Part shown: positions 1-6,703 of the stretch, piece by piece | How the letters are laid out: every line of letters begins with the position of its first letter | Position numbering within the stretch: position 1 is the stretch's first letter | Notes under the pieces: generated by a model | Told to the model about the DNA's origin: nothing | Seen by the model: the letters and a program-made list of their open reading frames with translations, nothing else | Databases searched by the model: none | Assembly: GCA_947379865.1 (NCBI GenBank) | Contig: CANCOY010000093.1 | Span: 1 to 14,108, forward strand | Direction of reading: 5' to 3' | Source: Acetobacteraceae bacterium | Lineage (GTDB): Bacteria; Pseudomonadota; Alphaproteobacteria; Zavarziniales; Zavarziniaceae | Length of the DNA stretch: 14,108 nucleotides | Position numbers and translations under genes: made by a program

Positions 1-1695
1 GGCAAGTTCATCCGCTCCCTGCCAATGGCGGTGCTGCTGACGGTTGCGGCCTCGCTTCTGGTGTCGCTGACGATCATTCCGTTTCTGGCCAGCCGTATTC
101 TGGCGCGTGACGCGCATGAAGAGGGCAATGCGGTGCTGCGTTTCGTCATGCGTGGCATCCATGGGCTTTATCGGCCAGTCCTGCATCTGGCCCTGATGCG
201 GCCGGTGGCCACCACCGCACTTGCGATGGCGATCTGTGCGGCCTCGCTGCTGCTGGTGCCCCGTATTGGCTTCAGCCTGTTCCCACCGGCGGAAACGCCA
301 CAGTTCCTGATCGAGGTGAACTTACCCGATGGCGCCTCTGTGGATCAGACGGCAGCAGCGGTGCGCTTTGCCGAGGTTGAGGCCCGTGCCACGCCCCATG
401 TTATCTGGACCATGACCAATGCCGGGCACGGCAACCCGCGCATCTATTACAATGTGAACTCACGCCAGGATGATCCCAGGCACGGCGCCGTCTTTGTATC
501 GCTTGATCGTTGGCATCCCGACCAGTCGCCCCAGGATCTGGATGCCCTGCGGGCGCGTCTTGCGGCCTATCCGGGGGCACAGATGCTGGTGCGCGTCTTC
601 GAGAACGGCCCGCCTGTGGAGGCACCCGTCGAGATCCGTATCCTTGGGCCAGAGATCGCCATGCTGAAAGAACTGGCAGACAAGGCGACCCTGATCATGG
701 AGGGCACGCCGGGCACCCGCGATGTCGTCAACCCTGTGCGCCTGGCACGGACAGATCTTGATCTGGGCGTCGACGTGGCAAAGGCGGCGGCGCTGGGCAT
801 TCCGGCAGGCGCCGTGGATCGCACGGTTCGCCTTGCCTTTGCCGGTGAACAGGTCGCCGATTTCACCGAGGCCAATGGCGACAAATTTCCCATTCTCATC
901 CGCCTGCCCTTTGGTGAGCGTCATGAGCTTGACCTGCTCAACCAGATCTATGTGCCCACCACGGGTGGCGCCACGCCACTTGCCAGTGTCACGCAGCCGC
1001 ACTTTGCGTCGGGTCCTGCACGGATTGACCGCTATCAGCGCGAGCGCATGGTGGCACTTACGGCCTATACCCAAACAGGTTACAACACGGACAAGGTTAC
1101 CCGTGCCGTACTGAAAAACCTTCAGGCCATGGCCCTGCCACCTGGCTATTCCATCTCGATTGGTGGCGAGGCCGAGGCGCGGGGCAAGAGCTTTGGCGGC
1201 CTCGGCAATGCCATCCTGATTGCCGTCTTTGGCATTCTGGCCGTGCTGATCCTCGAGTTTCGCAGTTTCAAGGCCAGCACCGTGGTGGCTGGCGTCATTC
1301 CGCTGGGGGTCGTGGGGGGCCTGTTGGGCCTGTGGCTGGGCGGCTACACACTCAGCTTTACCGCCATCATCGGCTTCATTGCGCTGATTGGTATCGAGAT
1401 CAAGAACTCGATCCTGCTGGTGGATTTCACCACCCAGCTGCGCCGCACCGGCATGCCCCTGCGCGAGGCCATCGAGCAGGCGGGCGAGATTCGTTTTCTG
1501 CCCGTCCTGCTGACATCGGCAACCGCCGTTGGCGGCCTGCTGCCGCTTGCCCTTGAGCGCTCCGGCCTTTACTCGCCGCTGGCCCTTGTCATCATCGGAG
1601 GGCTGGTGACCTCCACGTTCCTGTCGCGCCTGGTGACGCCAGCCATGTATCTGCTGCTGGCGCCCTCAGACAAGGCGATTGCGGAACAGGCCTAG
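1..1695 (+). CDS. RND-family efflux permease, C-terminal half (5' truncated by window edge)
   Basis: Inner-membrane pump subunit that exports drugs or other solutes using the proton gradient. The frame is open from base 1 (GKFIRSLP before the first Met at 25), so the first Met is internal and the true start lies upstream. About 564 residues are visible of a family that is usually 1,020-1,050 long. In order: end of a membrane segment (about 9-30), the first helix of the second half (about 67-86), a periplasmic porter/docking region, then a block of five hydrophobic helices from about residue 402 to the end. The segment GIEIKNSILLVDF carries the conserved Lys of the proton relay (about residue 468 of the fragment, equivalent to AcrB Lys940). 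The Asp pair of helix 4 is outside the window. No outer-membrane factor follows. The stop lies in CTAG, shared with the opposing reductase gene. Substrate class cannot be told from this half. Confidence 0.95.
   Translation, partial: GKFIRSLPMAVLLTVAASLLVSLTIIPFLASRILARDAHEEGNAVLRFVMRGIHGLYRPVLHLALMRPVATTALAMAICAASLLLVPRIGFSLFPPAETPQFLIEVNLPDGASVDQTAAAVRFAEVEARATPHVIWTMTNAGHGNPRIYYNVNSRQDDPRHGAVFVSLDRWHPDQSPQDLDALRARLAAYPGAQMLVRVFENGPPVEAPVEIRILGPEIAMLKELADKATLIMEGTPGTRDVVNPVRLARTDLDLGVDVAKAAALGIPAGAVDRTVRLAFAGEQVADFTEANGDKFPILIRLPFGERHELDLLNQIYVPTTGGATPLASVTQPHFASGPARIDRYQRERMVALTAYTQTGYNTDKVTRAVLKNLQAMALPPGYSISIGGEAEARGKSFGGLGNAILIAVFGILAVLILEFRSFKASTVVAGVIPLGVVGGLLGLWLGGYTLSFTAIIGFIALIGIEIKNSILLVDFTTQLRRTGMPLREAIEQAGEIRFLPVLLTSATAVGGLLPLALERSGLYSPLALVIIGGLVTSTFLSRLVTPAMYLLLAPSDKAIAEQA
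1692..1695. other. Shared CTAG: stop codons of both converging genes
   Basis: The four-base palindrome CTAG gives TAG on the plus strand (1693-1695) for the RND gene and TAG on the minus strand (1694-1692) for the reductase gene. The two coding regions therefore overlap by four bases, leaving no non-coding DNA for a terminator between them. Confidence 0.95.
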
Positions 1696-2804
1696 CGGAC
1701 CGTCCCGTCCAGTTCGGGATAGTCCGTGTACCCCTTGTCATCGCCGCCATAAAAGGTGGGGCGATTATAGGGGGTCAGGGCTGCGCCTGTGCGGATGCGG
1801 TTGGGCAGATCGGGGTTGGAGATGAAATGGCGGCCAAAAGCGATGACGTCGGCCCAGCCTTCGTCCAGGGCTGCGTTGGCGCTCTCGGCAGTGAAATTGC
1901 CGGCGGCCATCAGTACACCGTCATAGACGTCGCGAAACAGCTTTGCCGCTGAGGGCCGGTCGGCAAAATCGACATCGGCCTTGCCGGTGCCGCTGGCGCG
2001 CGGCTCGATCAGGTGAAGATAGGCAAGCTTGCGCCTGGATACCTCTGGGATCACATAAGAGTGAACGGCGATGGGGTCGCTTTCACTGATGCCATTTGCC
2101 GTCCCGAACGGGGACAGACGCAGACCCACCCGGTCGCTGCCCCAGACGGCGGTCACCGCATCCACCACTTCCAGCAGCAGGCGCGCCCGGTTGGCAATGC
2201 TGCCGCCATAGGCATCGGTGCGCAGGTTTGTCTGGTCGTTGAGGAACTGTTCCAGCAGATAGCCATTGGCGCCGTGGATCTCCACACCGTCAAAGCCGGC
2301 CGCCATGGCATTGCGAGCCGCCTGGGCGTAGGTCTCGACCAGGGCTGGCAGTTCGGCAAGGTCGAGGGCGCGGGGCACCTCGAAATCCACCGGCTGGCCA
2401 GCGGCATTGGGGGTCCGGCCTTCCGGCTTCACGGCTGAGGGCGCCACCGGCAGGGAGCCATCGGGCCGCACCGAGGAATGGGAAATCCGGCCCACATGCC
2501 AGAGCTGCAGGAAGATCAGCCCGCCCGCCGCATGAACCGCCTCGGTTACGGCCTTCCAGCCGGCGATCTGGGCCTCGGAATGAATGCCGGGGGTGCTGGC
2601 ATAGCCCTGCCCCTGGGGGGAGACCTGGCTGGCCTCGGCGATGATCAGGCCGGCTGAGGCGCGCTGGGCATAGTACCGGGGTGCCGTGGGGCCAGCGACG
2701 GCGCCGGGGCCTGCGCGCATGCGGGTCAGCGGCGCCATGACGACGCGGTTGGGCAGGACCAGGGGGCCAAGGGCCAGAGGCGTGAAGAGATTGGGTGTGG
2801 TCAT
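1692..2804 (-). CDS. Old Yellow Enzyme-family NADH:flavin oxidoreductase / alkene reductase
   Basis: FMN-dependent cytosolic reductase of the OYE/NemA family; members reduce activated C=C bonds of enones, maleimides and some nitro compounds with NAD(P)H. From the chosen start the protein is 370 residues, a normal length. N-terminal FMN-binding strand NRVVMAPLTRMRA is at about 19-31. The substrate-anchoring His/Asn pair lies in HGAN (177-180), followed by the proton-donor Tyr182 in GYLLEQF. YGGS is at 199-202 and the phosphate-binding end AFGRHFISNPDLP at about 322-334. An upstream ATG at 2834 would add ten residues (MTRPQEDGRT) but has no visible ribosome site. The ATG at 2804 has AGGAAG about 12 bases upstream and matches the family N-terminus, so it is preferred. 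It is the last gene of a probable rlu-flavoprotein-reductase run, 58 bp after the flavoprotein stop. Physiological substrate unknown. Confidence 0.93.
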   Translation of the reverse strand: MTTPNLFTPLALGPLVLPNRVVMAPLTRMRAGPGAVAGPTAPRYYAQRASAGLIIAEASQVSPQGQGYASTPGIHSEAQIAGWKAVTEAVHAAGGLIFLQLWHVGRISHSSVRPDGSLPVAPSAVKPEGRTPNAAGQPVDFEVPRALDLAELPALVETYAQAARNAMAAGFDGVEIHGANGYLLEQFLNDQTNLRTDAYGGSIANRARLLLEVVDAVTAVWGSDRVGLRLSPFGTANGISESDPIAVHSYVIPEVSRRKLAYLHLIEPRASGTGKADVDFADRPSAAKLFRDVYDGVLMAAGNFTAESANAALDEGWADVIAFGRHFISNPDLPNRIRTGAALTPYNRPTFYGGDDKGYTDYPELDGTVR

Positions 2805-2862
2805 TGTCCTGCCGTCTTCCTGAGGTCGTGTCATTGGTTCGGTTTGGTGGGCGACACCCTAA

Positions 2863-4098
2863 TCAGTCCGGGGGCGTCTGCGCCAGCGTCCTGGCGGAGA
2901 GCCAGGCTGCGGCACCCATGCCGGCGGCCCGGCCCGTGGCCAGGCAGGCCGTCAGCAGATAGCCGCCCGTGGGTGCCTCCCAGTCGAGCATTTCGCCCGC
3001 ACAGAAGACGCCGGGCACGCCGTTTAGCATCAACTGGCTGTCGAGGCTTGTGCGGCAGACGCCACCGGCCGAACTGATCGCCTCATCAATGGGCCGGGTG
3101 GCCAGAAGGCGCAGGGGCAAGGCCTTTGCCAGGCGGGCGCAGGTGGCAGGATTGTCCAGCATGTCTGGCGTCGCCACCTCCCGCAGCAGGCCCGCCTTGA
3201 CGCCATCAAGGCCCATGGCGCGCCGCAGGTGGGTGGCCAGTGAACGCCGCCCCCGGGGCCGTGCAAGGGCTGCCGCCAGCGCCGCCTCGTCCCGGTCAGG
3301 CACAAGGTCGAGATAAAGGTCAGCGGCGCCGTCGCGTGCAATGGCGTCGCGCAGGGCGGCGGACAGGGCATAGACCGCGCCGCCTTCAAGCCCGGTGGCC
3401 GTCACCACGCACTCGCCAATCCGCCGCACGCCGCCAAACGAGAGGCCCACCGGCTTCAGGGGCGCGCCGGCAAAGCGTTCGGCAAAATAGGGGCTCCAGC
3501 CAATATCAAAACCGCAATTCGACGGCCGCAGGGCGGCAACCTCTACCGCGCGGGCGCGTAGCCAGGGCACCCATGCCCCGTCAGAGCCAAGGCGCTGCCA
3601 GCTTGCCCCGCCCAGCGCCAGGATGGTGGTCTCCGCCCTGGTTTCGAAGGGGCCTGTCGGTGTCTCGAAATGCAGGGCGCCGTCGGGTGCCCAACCGGTC
3701 CAGCGGTGGCGGGCGTGGATCTGTGCGCCACCGGCGCGCAGCCGGGCAACCCAGGCCCGCAACAGGGGGGCCGCCTTGAGTTCCTTGGGGAACACCCGGC
3801 CAGAGGTGCCGATAAAGGTCTCGACACCAAGTCCCGCCGCAAAGGCCCGCACGTCATCTGGCGGGAAGCTGCCGACAAGGGCGCCGATCCAGTCCGTTGC
3901 CTCGCCAAAGCGGCTGGTGAAGGCGGGCAGGGGTTCCGAGTGGGTCAGGTTCAGGCCGCCGCGCCCGGCCAGCAGGAACTTGCGGCCAACCGAGGGCATG
4001 GCGTCGTAAAGGTCGGGGGCGAAACCCTTGCCGACCAGCACATCGGCTGCCATCAGGCCAGCGGGACCAGCGCCGATGATGGCAATCCGCGGGCTCAT
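2863..4098 (-). CDS. HI0933/PP_4765-type FAD-dependent flavoprotein (NAD(P)/FAD-binding oxidoreductase)
   Basis: A 411-residue flavoprotein. The N-terminal dinucleotide-binding fold is clear: IAIIGAGPAGLMAADVL has GxGxxG at about 9-14. It is followed by GRKFLLAGRGGLNLTHSE (about 38-55), the hallmark second motif of the HI0933/BaiN-like family. The C-terminal FAD site AGEMLDWEAPTGGY lies at about 367-380, close to the GE.lD..g..GGyNl pattern of the family. The version of the motif with LAGRGGLN rather than TGGGRCN points to the PP_4765 subfamily (known to me as TIGR03862). The biochemical role of that subfamily is not established; relatives include reductases and uncharacterised oxidoreductases. 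No signal peptide or membrane segment is seen, so it is probably cytosolic. Its ATG overlaps the stop of the upstream pseudouridine synthase gene (ATGA), suggesting translational coupling. The start is also fixed by the dinucleotide fold beginning at residue 4. Confidence 0.92.
   Translation of the reverse strand: MSPRIAIIGAGPAGLMAADVLVGKGFAPDLYDAMPSVGRKFLLAGRGGLNLTHSEPLPAFTSRFGEATDWIGALVGSFPPDDVRAFAAGLGVETFIGTSGRVFPKELKAAPLLRAWVARLRAGGAQIHARHRWTGWAPDGALHFETPTGPFETRAETTILALGGASWQRLGSDGAWVPWLRARAVEVAALRPSNCGFDIGWSPYFAERFAGAPLKPVGLSFGGVRRIGECVVTATGLEGGAVYALSAALRDAIARDGAADLYLDLVPDRDEAALAAALARPRGRRSLATHLRRAMGLDGVKAGLLREVATPDMLDNPATCARLAKALPLRLLATRPIDEAISSAGGVCRTSLDSQLMLNGVPGVFCAGEMLDWEAPTGGYLLTACLATGRAAGMGAAAWLSARTLAQTPPD
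4095..4098 (-). other. ATGA stop/start overlap (synthase stop, flavoprotein start)
   Basis: On the minus strand ATGA provides the flavoprotein ATG (4098-4096) and the synthase TGA (4097-4095). This is the usual sign of translational coupling within an operon. Confidence 0.9.
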
Positions 4099-4793
4099 GC
4101 GTCGGGCGGGGTGGGGGTCCAGCCACAGGCTTGCAGATGGGCGCGGATCGCCGGGGGCGGCTCGGCCTCAACCACAATGGGATCCCGGTTGGGATAAAGC
4201 GGTACCACGATGCGCCGGGCATGCAGATGCAGGGGGGGCAGCCCCTCCACACGCCCGCGCGGCCCATAGATGGGGTCGCCCACAATGGGGCAGCCGATCT
4301 CGGCGCAATGCACCCGGATCTGATGGGTGCGGCCCGTTCTTGGGTAGAGTTCCAGCCAGCTGAAACCGCCAGCGCTGCCCTTGACCTCGTAATCGGTGAT
4401 GGCCACCTGGCCTTCGGGGTCGGGCTTCATCCACCAGCCACGCTCTGTCGAGCGCTTGGTCAGCGACAGGTCGATGCGGCCCTTTGGCTCGGCGGGGACG
4501 CCTTCCACCACGGCCCAATAGGTTTTGTCGATCCGCCCGCCAGCGAAGAGTTTTCCCAGCTTGGCCAATGCCTTGCGGTGGCGACCCAGCACCAGACAGC
4601 CGGAGGTGTCGCGATCAAGCCGATGGGCCAGCGAGGGGGCCTGGGGCAGGCCAAAGCGCAGCACATCGAACATGGCTTCAAGATTGGGGCCGCCCTTTGG
4701 CCCGGCGTGAACGGGCAGGCCCGCAGGCTTGTCGATGATCAGCATAAGACCATCGCGGTAGAGCAGACGCTCGAGAAGCTCTTCGGGATTCAT
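4095..4793 (-). CDS. RluA-family RNA pseudouridine synthase
   Basis: Cytosolic enzyme that isomerises uridine to pseudouridine in rRNA or tRNA. The 232-residue protein has motif II HRLDRDTSG with the catalytic Asp at residue 60, the second conserved block YPRTGRTHQIRVH at about 150-162, and the family's closing segment GDPIYG at about 172-177. There is no N-terminal S4 RNA-binding domain, so it resembles the short RluA/TruC-like members rather than RluC/RluD. The frame continues to an ATG at 4925, but those 44 extra residues are low-complexity and unlike the family. MNPEELLERLLYRDGLMLIIDKPAG is the usual beginning, so ATG 4793 is chosen, with GGA about 7 bases upstream. It is the first gene of the minus-strand run and overlaps the flavoprotein start by four bases. 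The exact RNA target cannot be assigned from sequence. Confidence 0.93.
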   Translation of the reverse strand: MNPEELLERLLYRDGLMLIIDKPAGLPVHAGPKGGPNLEAMFDVLRFGLPQAPSLAHRLDRDTSGCLVLGRHRKALAKLGKLFAGGRIDKTYWAVVEGVPAEPKGRIDLSLTKRSTERGWWMKPDPEGQVAITDYEVKGSAGGFSWLELYPRTGRTHQIRVHCAEIGCPIVGDPIYGPRGRVEGLPPLHLHARRIVVPLYPNRDPIVVEAEPPPAIRAHLQACGWTPTPPDA

Positions 4794-4819
4794 GGTTGGT
4801 TCCGTCGCGCGTGCGGTCG

Positions 4820-4850
4820 CGATAGGACGGTGTGGAGCGGCCCCCGTCAA
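4820..4850 (-). promoter_or_regulatory. Candidate promoter of the pseudouridine synthase operon
   Basis: On the minus strand TTGACG (4850-4845), a perfect alphaproteobacterial -35 form, is followed after 18-19 bases by CCTATC/CTATCG (about 4826-4820), a weak -10. Transcription would start near 4813, giving a leader of about 20 bases. The spacing and the -10 are poor, so this is tentative. Confidence 0.35.
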
Positions 4851-4985
4851 CCGCCATGGCAATTTTGCGTTTTCGGGAGGGGCGCGGGTAGAAACAAAAG
4901 TCTCACATTTCCGCCACTGACTCATGGAACTGAACGTCTGCTAACCCGTTTGCTTTTCGTGATCCGAGACCCAGAGAGGTTTTCC

Positions 4986-5477
4986 ATGACTGACGTCTCC
5001 GCCCGCGAGTTCACAAGTCTCCCTGTCAGGGAGGCCAGTTCCCCAGGAATCGTCCGGCGTCTTGTTGCGTTCCGGCAGGCTGATCCGGCGCGTCGCCCGG
5101 GAAGCACCCGTACGCCGCCGCCGCCGCCCGATCAGGATGTTGGGCAGCAAATGGTTCCAGCCGTCGGGATGGCAAGTTCATCAACGGCCGAAACAGTCCT
5201 TGAGTGGCTGCGCCAGACCCCCGGCCATTGGCGTGGTCGCGCCTTCGCCCGGCGGGAATTGGCCAGCACCGCTTTTGATGACGCCGAACAGCGCGAACAT
5301 ATTGCGATGGCTGATCTCTACGATCGCCTCTGCCTTGTGCGCGAGACGGCAAGCCTCTCCTTGCCATCGCACACGGATGTGGACCGCTGGCGCTGGCGGC
5401 CGGCTGCGGCTGCGGCAATACCCGAAGACGCTGCCGGCGACGGCCGCCGCCGCTATGGGATCGCCCCCGGGGAGTAG
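4986..5477 (+). CDS. Hypothetical protein of unknown function
   Basis: A 163-residue protein I do not recognise. Evidence that it is real: a good ribosome site AGAGAGG (4973-4979) six bases before the ATG, normal codon use for the region, and a position in a gap that nothing else fills. Residues about 38-50 are a Pro-rich linker with five consecutive prolines. The middle (about 60-125) looks globular and helical, with TVLEWLRQTPGHWRGRAF followed by an acidic/amphipathic helix EHIAMADLYDRL. The tail is Ala/Arg-rich (RWRWRP, then GDGRRRYG). No signal peptide or membrane segment is evident. The open frame extends far upstream antisense to the synthase gene, but the ribosome site favours 4986. 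It is divergent from the synthase gene and converges on the OTC gene. The helical, Trp/Arg-rich core would suit a small nucleic-acid or regulatory protein, but that is only a guess. Confidence 0.65.
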   Translation: MTDVSAREFTSLPVREASSPGIVRRLVAFRQADPARRPGSTRTPPPPPDQDVGQQMVPAVGMASSSTAETVLEWLRQTPGHWRGRAFARRELASTAFDDAEQREHIAMADLYDRLCLVRETASLSLPSHTDVDRWRWRPAAAAAIPEDAAGDGRRRYGIAPGE

Positions 5478-5524
5478 GTTTCGGTAACGGACGGGGCCGC
5501 GTCTGGTTGCGTGCACCCCCATAT

Positions 5525-5544
5525 GGGCCGGCCACAGCCGGCCC
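5525..5544. terminator. Perfect 8-bp hairpin between converging genes
   Basis: GGGCCGGC (5525-5532), loop CACA, GCCGGCCC (5537-5544). It sits in the 71-bp gap between the unknown gene stop (5477) and the OTC stop (5549). There is no T tract on either side, so as an intrinsic terminator it is incomplete. It could still act in both directions as a 3'-end stabiliser or Rho-assisted stop. Confidence 0.5.
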
Positions 5545-5548
5545 AGAC

Positions 5549-6523
5549 TCAGATCGAGGCGACCATCAGGGCCTTGATCGTGTGCATGCGGTTTTCGGCC
5601 TGGTCAAATACCCGGCTTTGCGGGCCTTCAAACACGGCATCGTCCACCTCGCAGGCATCCGGATGGGCGCGGGCAAATTCCGTATCCAGATCATGCAGGG
5701 CGGGCAGGCAATGGAGATAGATCGTCTCTGCCTTGCCCGTGAGCGCCATCAGCTGGGGCGTCACCTTCAGGTGACGCAGCTGGGCAATACGTGTCTCCAG
5801 CAGGGCTTCTTCACCCATGGAAACCCAGACGTCACTATAGACGGCATGGGCACCCGCCAGTCCCTCGGCCGCATCCGCAGTCACCCGGACACTGCCGGTG
5901 GAGCCAATCTTCAGGCGCTCAAGCTGCGCGACCATTGCGCCGTTTGGCTGCAATTCAGGCGGCGCCACGATGGACAGATCAATGCCCATCTTCAGGCTGG
6001 CCACGGCCAGCGAGGTGACGACATTGTTTCGTCCGTCCCCGACATAGGCAAGCTTCAGCCCCCGCAGATGGCCGAACTCTTCTCGCAGGATCATCAGATC
6101 CGCCAGCGCCTGGGTGGGGTGGTGTTCATCCGACAGGGCATTCCAGACGGGCACGCTGGCATGTTCGGCAAGCGCTTCCACAATGGCGTGGTCGAAGCCG
6201 CGAAAGGCGATGCCGTCAAACATGCGGCCCAGCACGCGGGCGATGTCCTTCACCGTCTCCTTGACGCCAAACCTCAGATCATCCTTGGACAGGATCTCGA
6301 CATGGGCGCCTTCGTCGGCAGCGGCCACGGCGAAGGCAACCCGGGTGCGGCAGGACGGCTTCAGGAAGATCAGGCAGATGTTGCGGTGCGCAAGATGCCG
6401 GCCGAACACGCGGGCGCGCTTGTCAGCCTTGAGGCTCAGCGCGTCGTCAAGCAGATTGCCGATCTCGTCTGCGCTGAATTCCTCCAGCGTCAGGCAACTG
6501 CGGCCCTTAAGGTTCGCCCTCAC
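5549..6523 (-). CDS. argF: Ornithine carbamoyltransferase (variant carbamoyl-phosphate motif)
   Basis: Transfers a carbamoyl group from carbamoyl phosphate to ornithine to give citrulline, or the reverse in catabolic forms; cytosolic, usually trimeric. The frame runs up to an ATG at 6697, but homology begins at NLKGRSCLTL. GTG 6523, with GGAG six bases upstream, gives a 324-residue protein of normal length. Motifs: FLKPSCRTR (53-61) in place of F-E-K-x-S-T-R-T-R; VKDIARVLGRMFDGIAFRGF (91-110); HPTQ (135-138); SDVWVSMGEE (230-239); HCLP (271-274). The VLGRMFDGI-FRGF block resembles catabolic ArcB-type enzymes more than typical alphaproteobacterial ArgF, and no argD lies beside it, so the symbol argF is provisional. 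A promoter, a hairpin and an Arg-codon leader ORF precede it. The Glu-to-Leu and Thr-to-Cys changes at the phosphate site are unusual, and a different amine substrate is possible. Confidence 0.88.
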   Translation of the reverse strand: MRANLKGRSCLTLEEFSADEIGNLLDDALSLKADKRARVFGRHLAHRNICLIFLKPSCRTRVAFAVAAADEGAHVEILSKDDLRFGVKETVKDIARVLGRMFDGIAFRGFDHAIVEALAEHASVPVWNALSDEHHPTQALADLMILREEFGHLRGLKLAYVGDGRNNVVTSLAVASLKMGIDLSIVAPPELQPNGAMVAQLERLKIGSTGSVRVTADAAEGLAGAHAVYSDVWVSMGEEALLETRIAQLRHLKVTPQLMALTGKAETIYLHCLPALHDLDTEFARAHPDACEVDDAVFEGPQSRVFDQAENRMHTIKALMVASI

Positions 6524-6582
6524 GGCAGTCTCCGCCGAATCGGAAAAGGAGGCAGGGCCCAGGCCGGACAGGCGCAGACCAT
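6520..6582 (-). CDS. Putative 20-codon leader peptide upstream of OTC
   Basis: A short minus-strand ORF inside the likely OTC leader: ATG at 6582-6580, 20 codons, TGA at 6522-6520. The product begins MVCACPAW and ends PIRRRLP. Three consecutive Arg codons (CGG CGG AGA) lie five codons before the end. The stop overlaps the OTC GTG start in GTGA (6523-6520), and the GGAG ribosome site of OTC is made by the CGG AGA codons. Translation of the leader would therefore pass over the OTC ribosome site and could couple to, or arginine-tune, OTC translation. Its own ribosome site is poor (GGTGG one base before the ATG), and Arg runs are common in GC-rich DNA, so it may be fortuitous. Confidence 0.35.
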   Translation of the reverse strand: MVCACPAWALPPFPIRRRLP

Positions 6583-6598
6583 GCCACCGAATCAAAGC

Positions 6599-6627
6599 GG
6601 ACCGGTCGCTGTCAGGCGATCCGGTCC
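6599..6627 (-). promoter_or_regulatory. Stem-loop in the OTC leader
   Basis: On the minus strand GGACCGG, a bulged A, TCGC, loop CTGACA, GCGA, CCGGTCC: an 11-bp stem with one bulge. If transcription starts near 6634 it forms almost at the 5' end of the OTC mRNA. Only a weak T-rich stretch (GCTTTGATT) follows, so it is not a clear terminator. A 5' stabiliser, or the downstream end of MFS transcripts, are the alternatives. Confidence 0.5.
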
Positions 6628-6640
6628 CCGGAAGCTGGAG

Positions 6641-6670
6641 ACTATAGGATAATTGTTGCCCCGGGTTCAA
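6641..6670 (-). promoter_or_regulatory. Candidate sigma-70-type promoter of the OTC gene
   Basis: Minus strand: TTGAAC (6670-6665) as -35, an 18-base spacer, and TATAGT (6646-6641) as -10, which matches five of six TATAAT positions. The expected start is near 6634, giving a leader of about 111 bases that contains the stem-loop and the Arg-codon ORF. It lies in the 180-bp gap after the MFS gene, which supports separate transcription of OTC. Two ACAATT hexamers 18 bases apart flank the spacer and could be protein contacts. Confidence 0.5.
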
Positions 6671-6703
6671 TTGTCTGTTGAGCCGGCCGGCTGGCAATGC
6701 CGA

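Noticed and set aside
4868..4904. Promoter for the unknown gene (TTGCGT, about 18 bases, TAGAAA)
   Set aside because: Only half the -35 positions match and the -10 match is moderate. Too weak to list as a feature.
4794..4925. ATG at 4925 as the pseudouridine synthase start
   Set aside because: The extra 44 residues lack family similarity and would include the candidate promoter. The ATG at 4793 fits.
4131..4985. Upstream extension of the unknown gene (open frame back to 4131)
   Set aside because: Most of it is antisense to the pseudouridine synthase gene. The good ribosome site and sensible start are at 4986.
5507..6652. Plus-strand open frame of 381 codons across the OTC gene
   Set aside because: Mirror frame of a certain enzyme gene, with no family similarity of its own.
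6681..6692. Palindrome AGCCGGCCGGCT after the MFS gene as a terminator
   Set aside because: As a hairpin it has only about 4 bp and no T tract. It may be chance in GC-rich DNA.
6524..6697. ATG at 6697 as the OTC start
   Set aside because: It would lie upstream of the likely promoter and add 58 residues unlike any OTC. The GTG at 6523 has a proper ribosome site and matches the family N-terminus.
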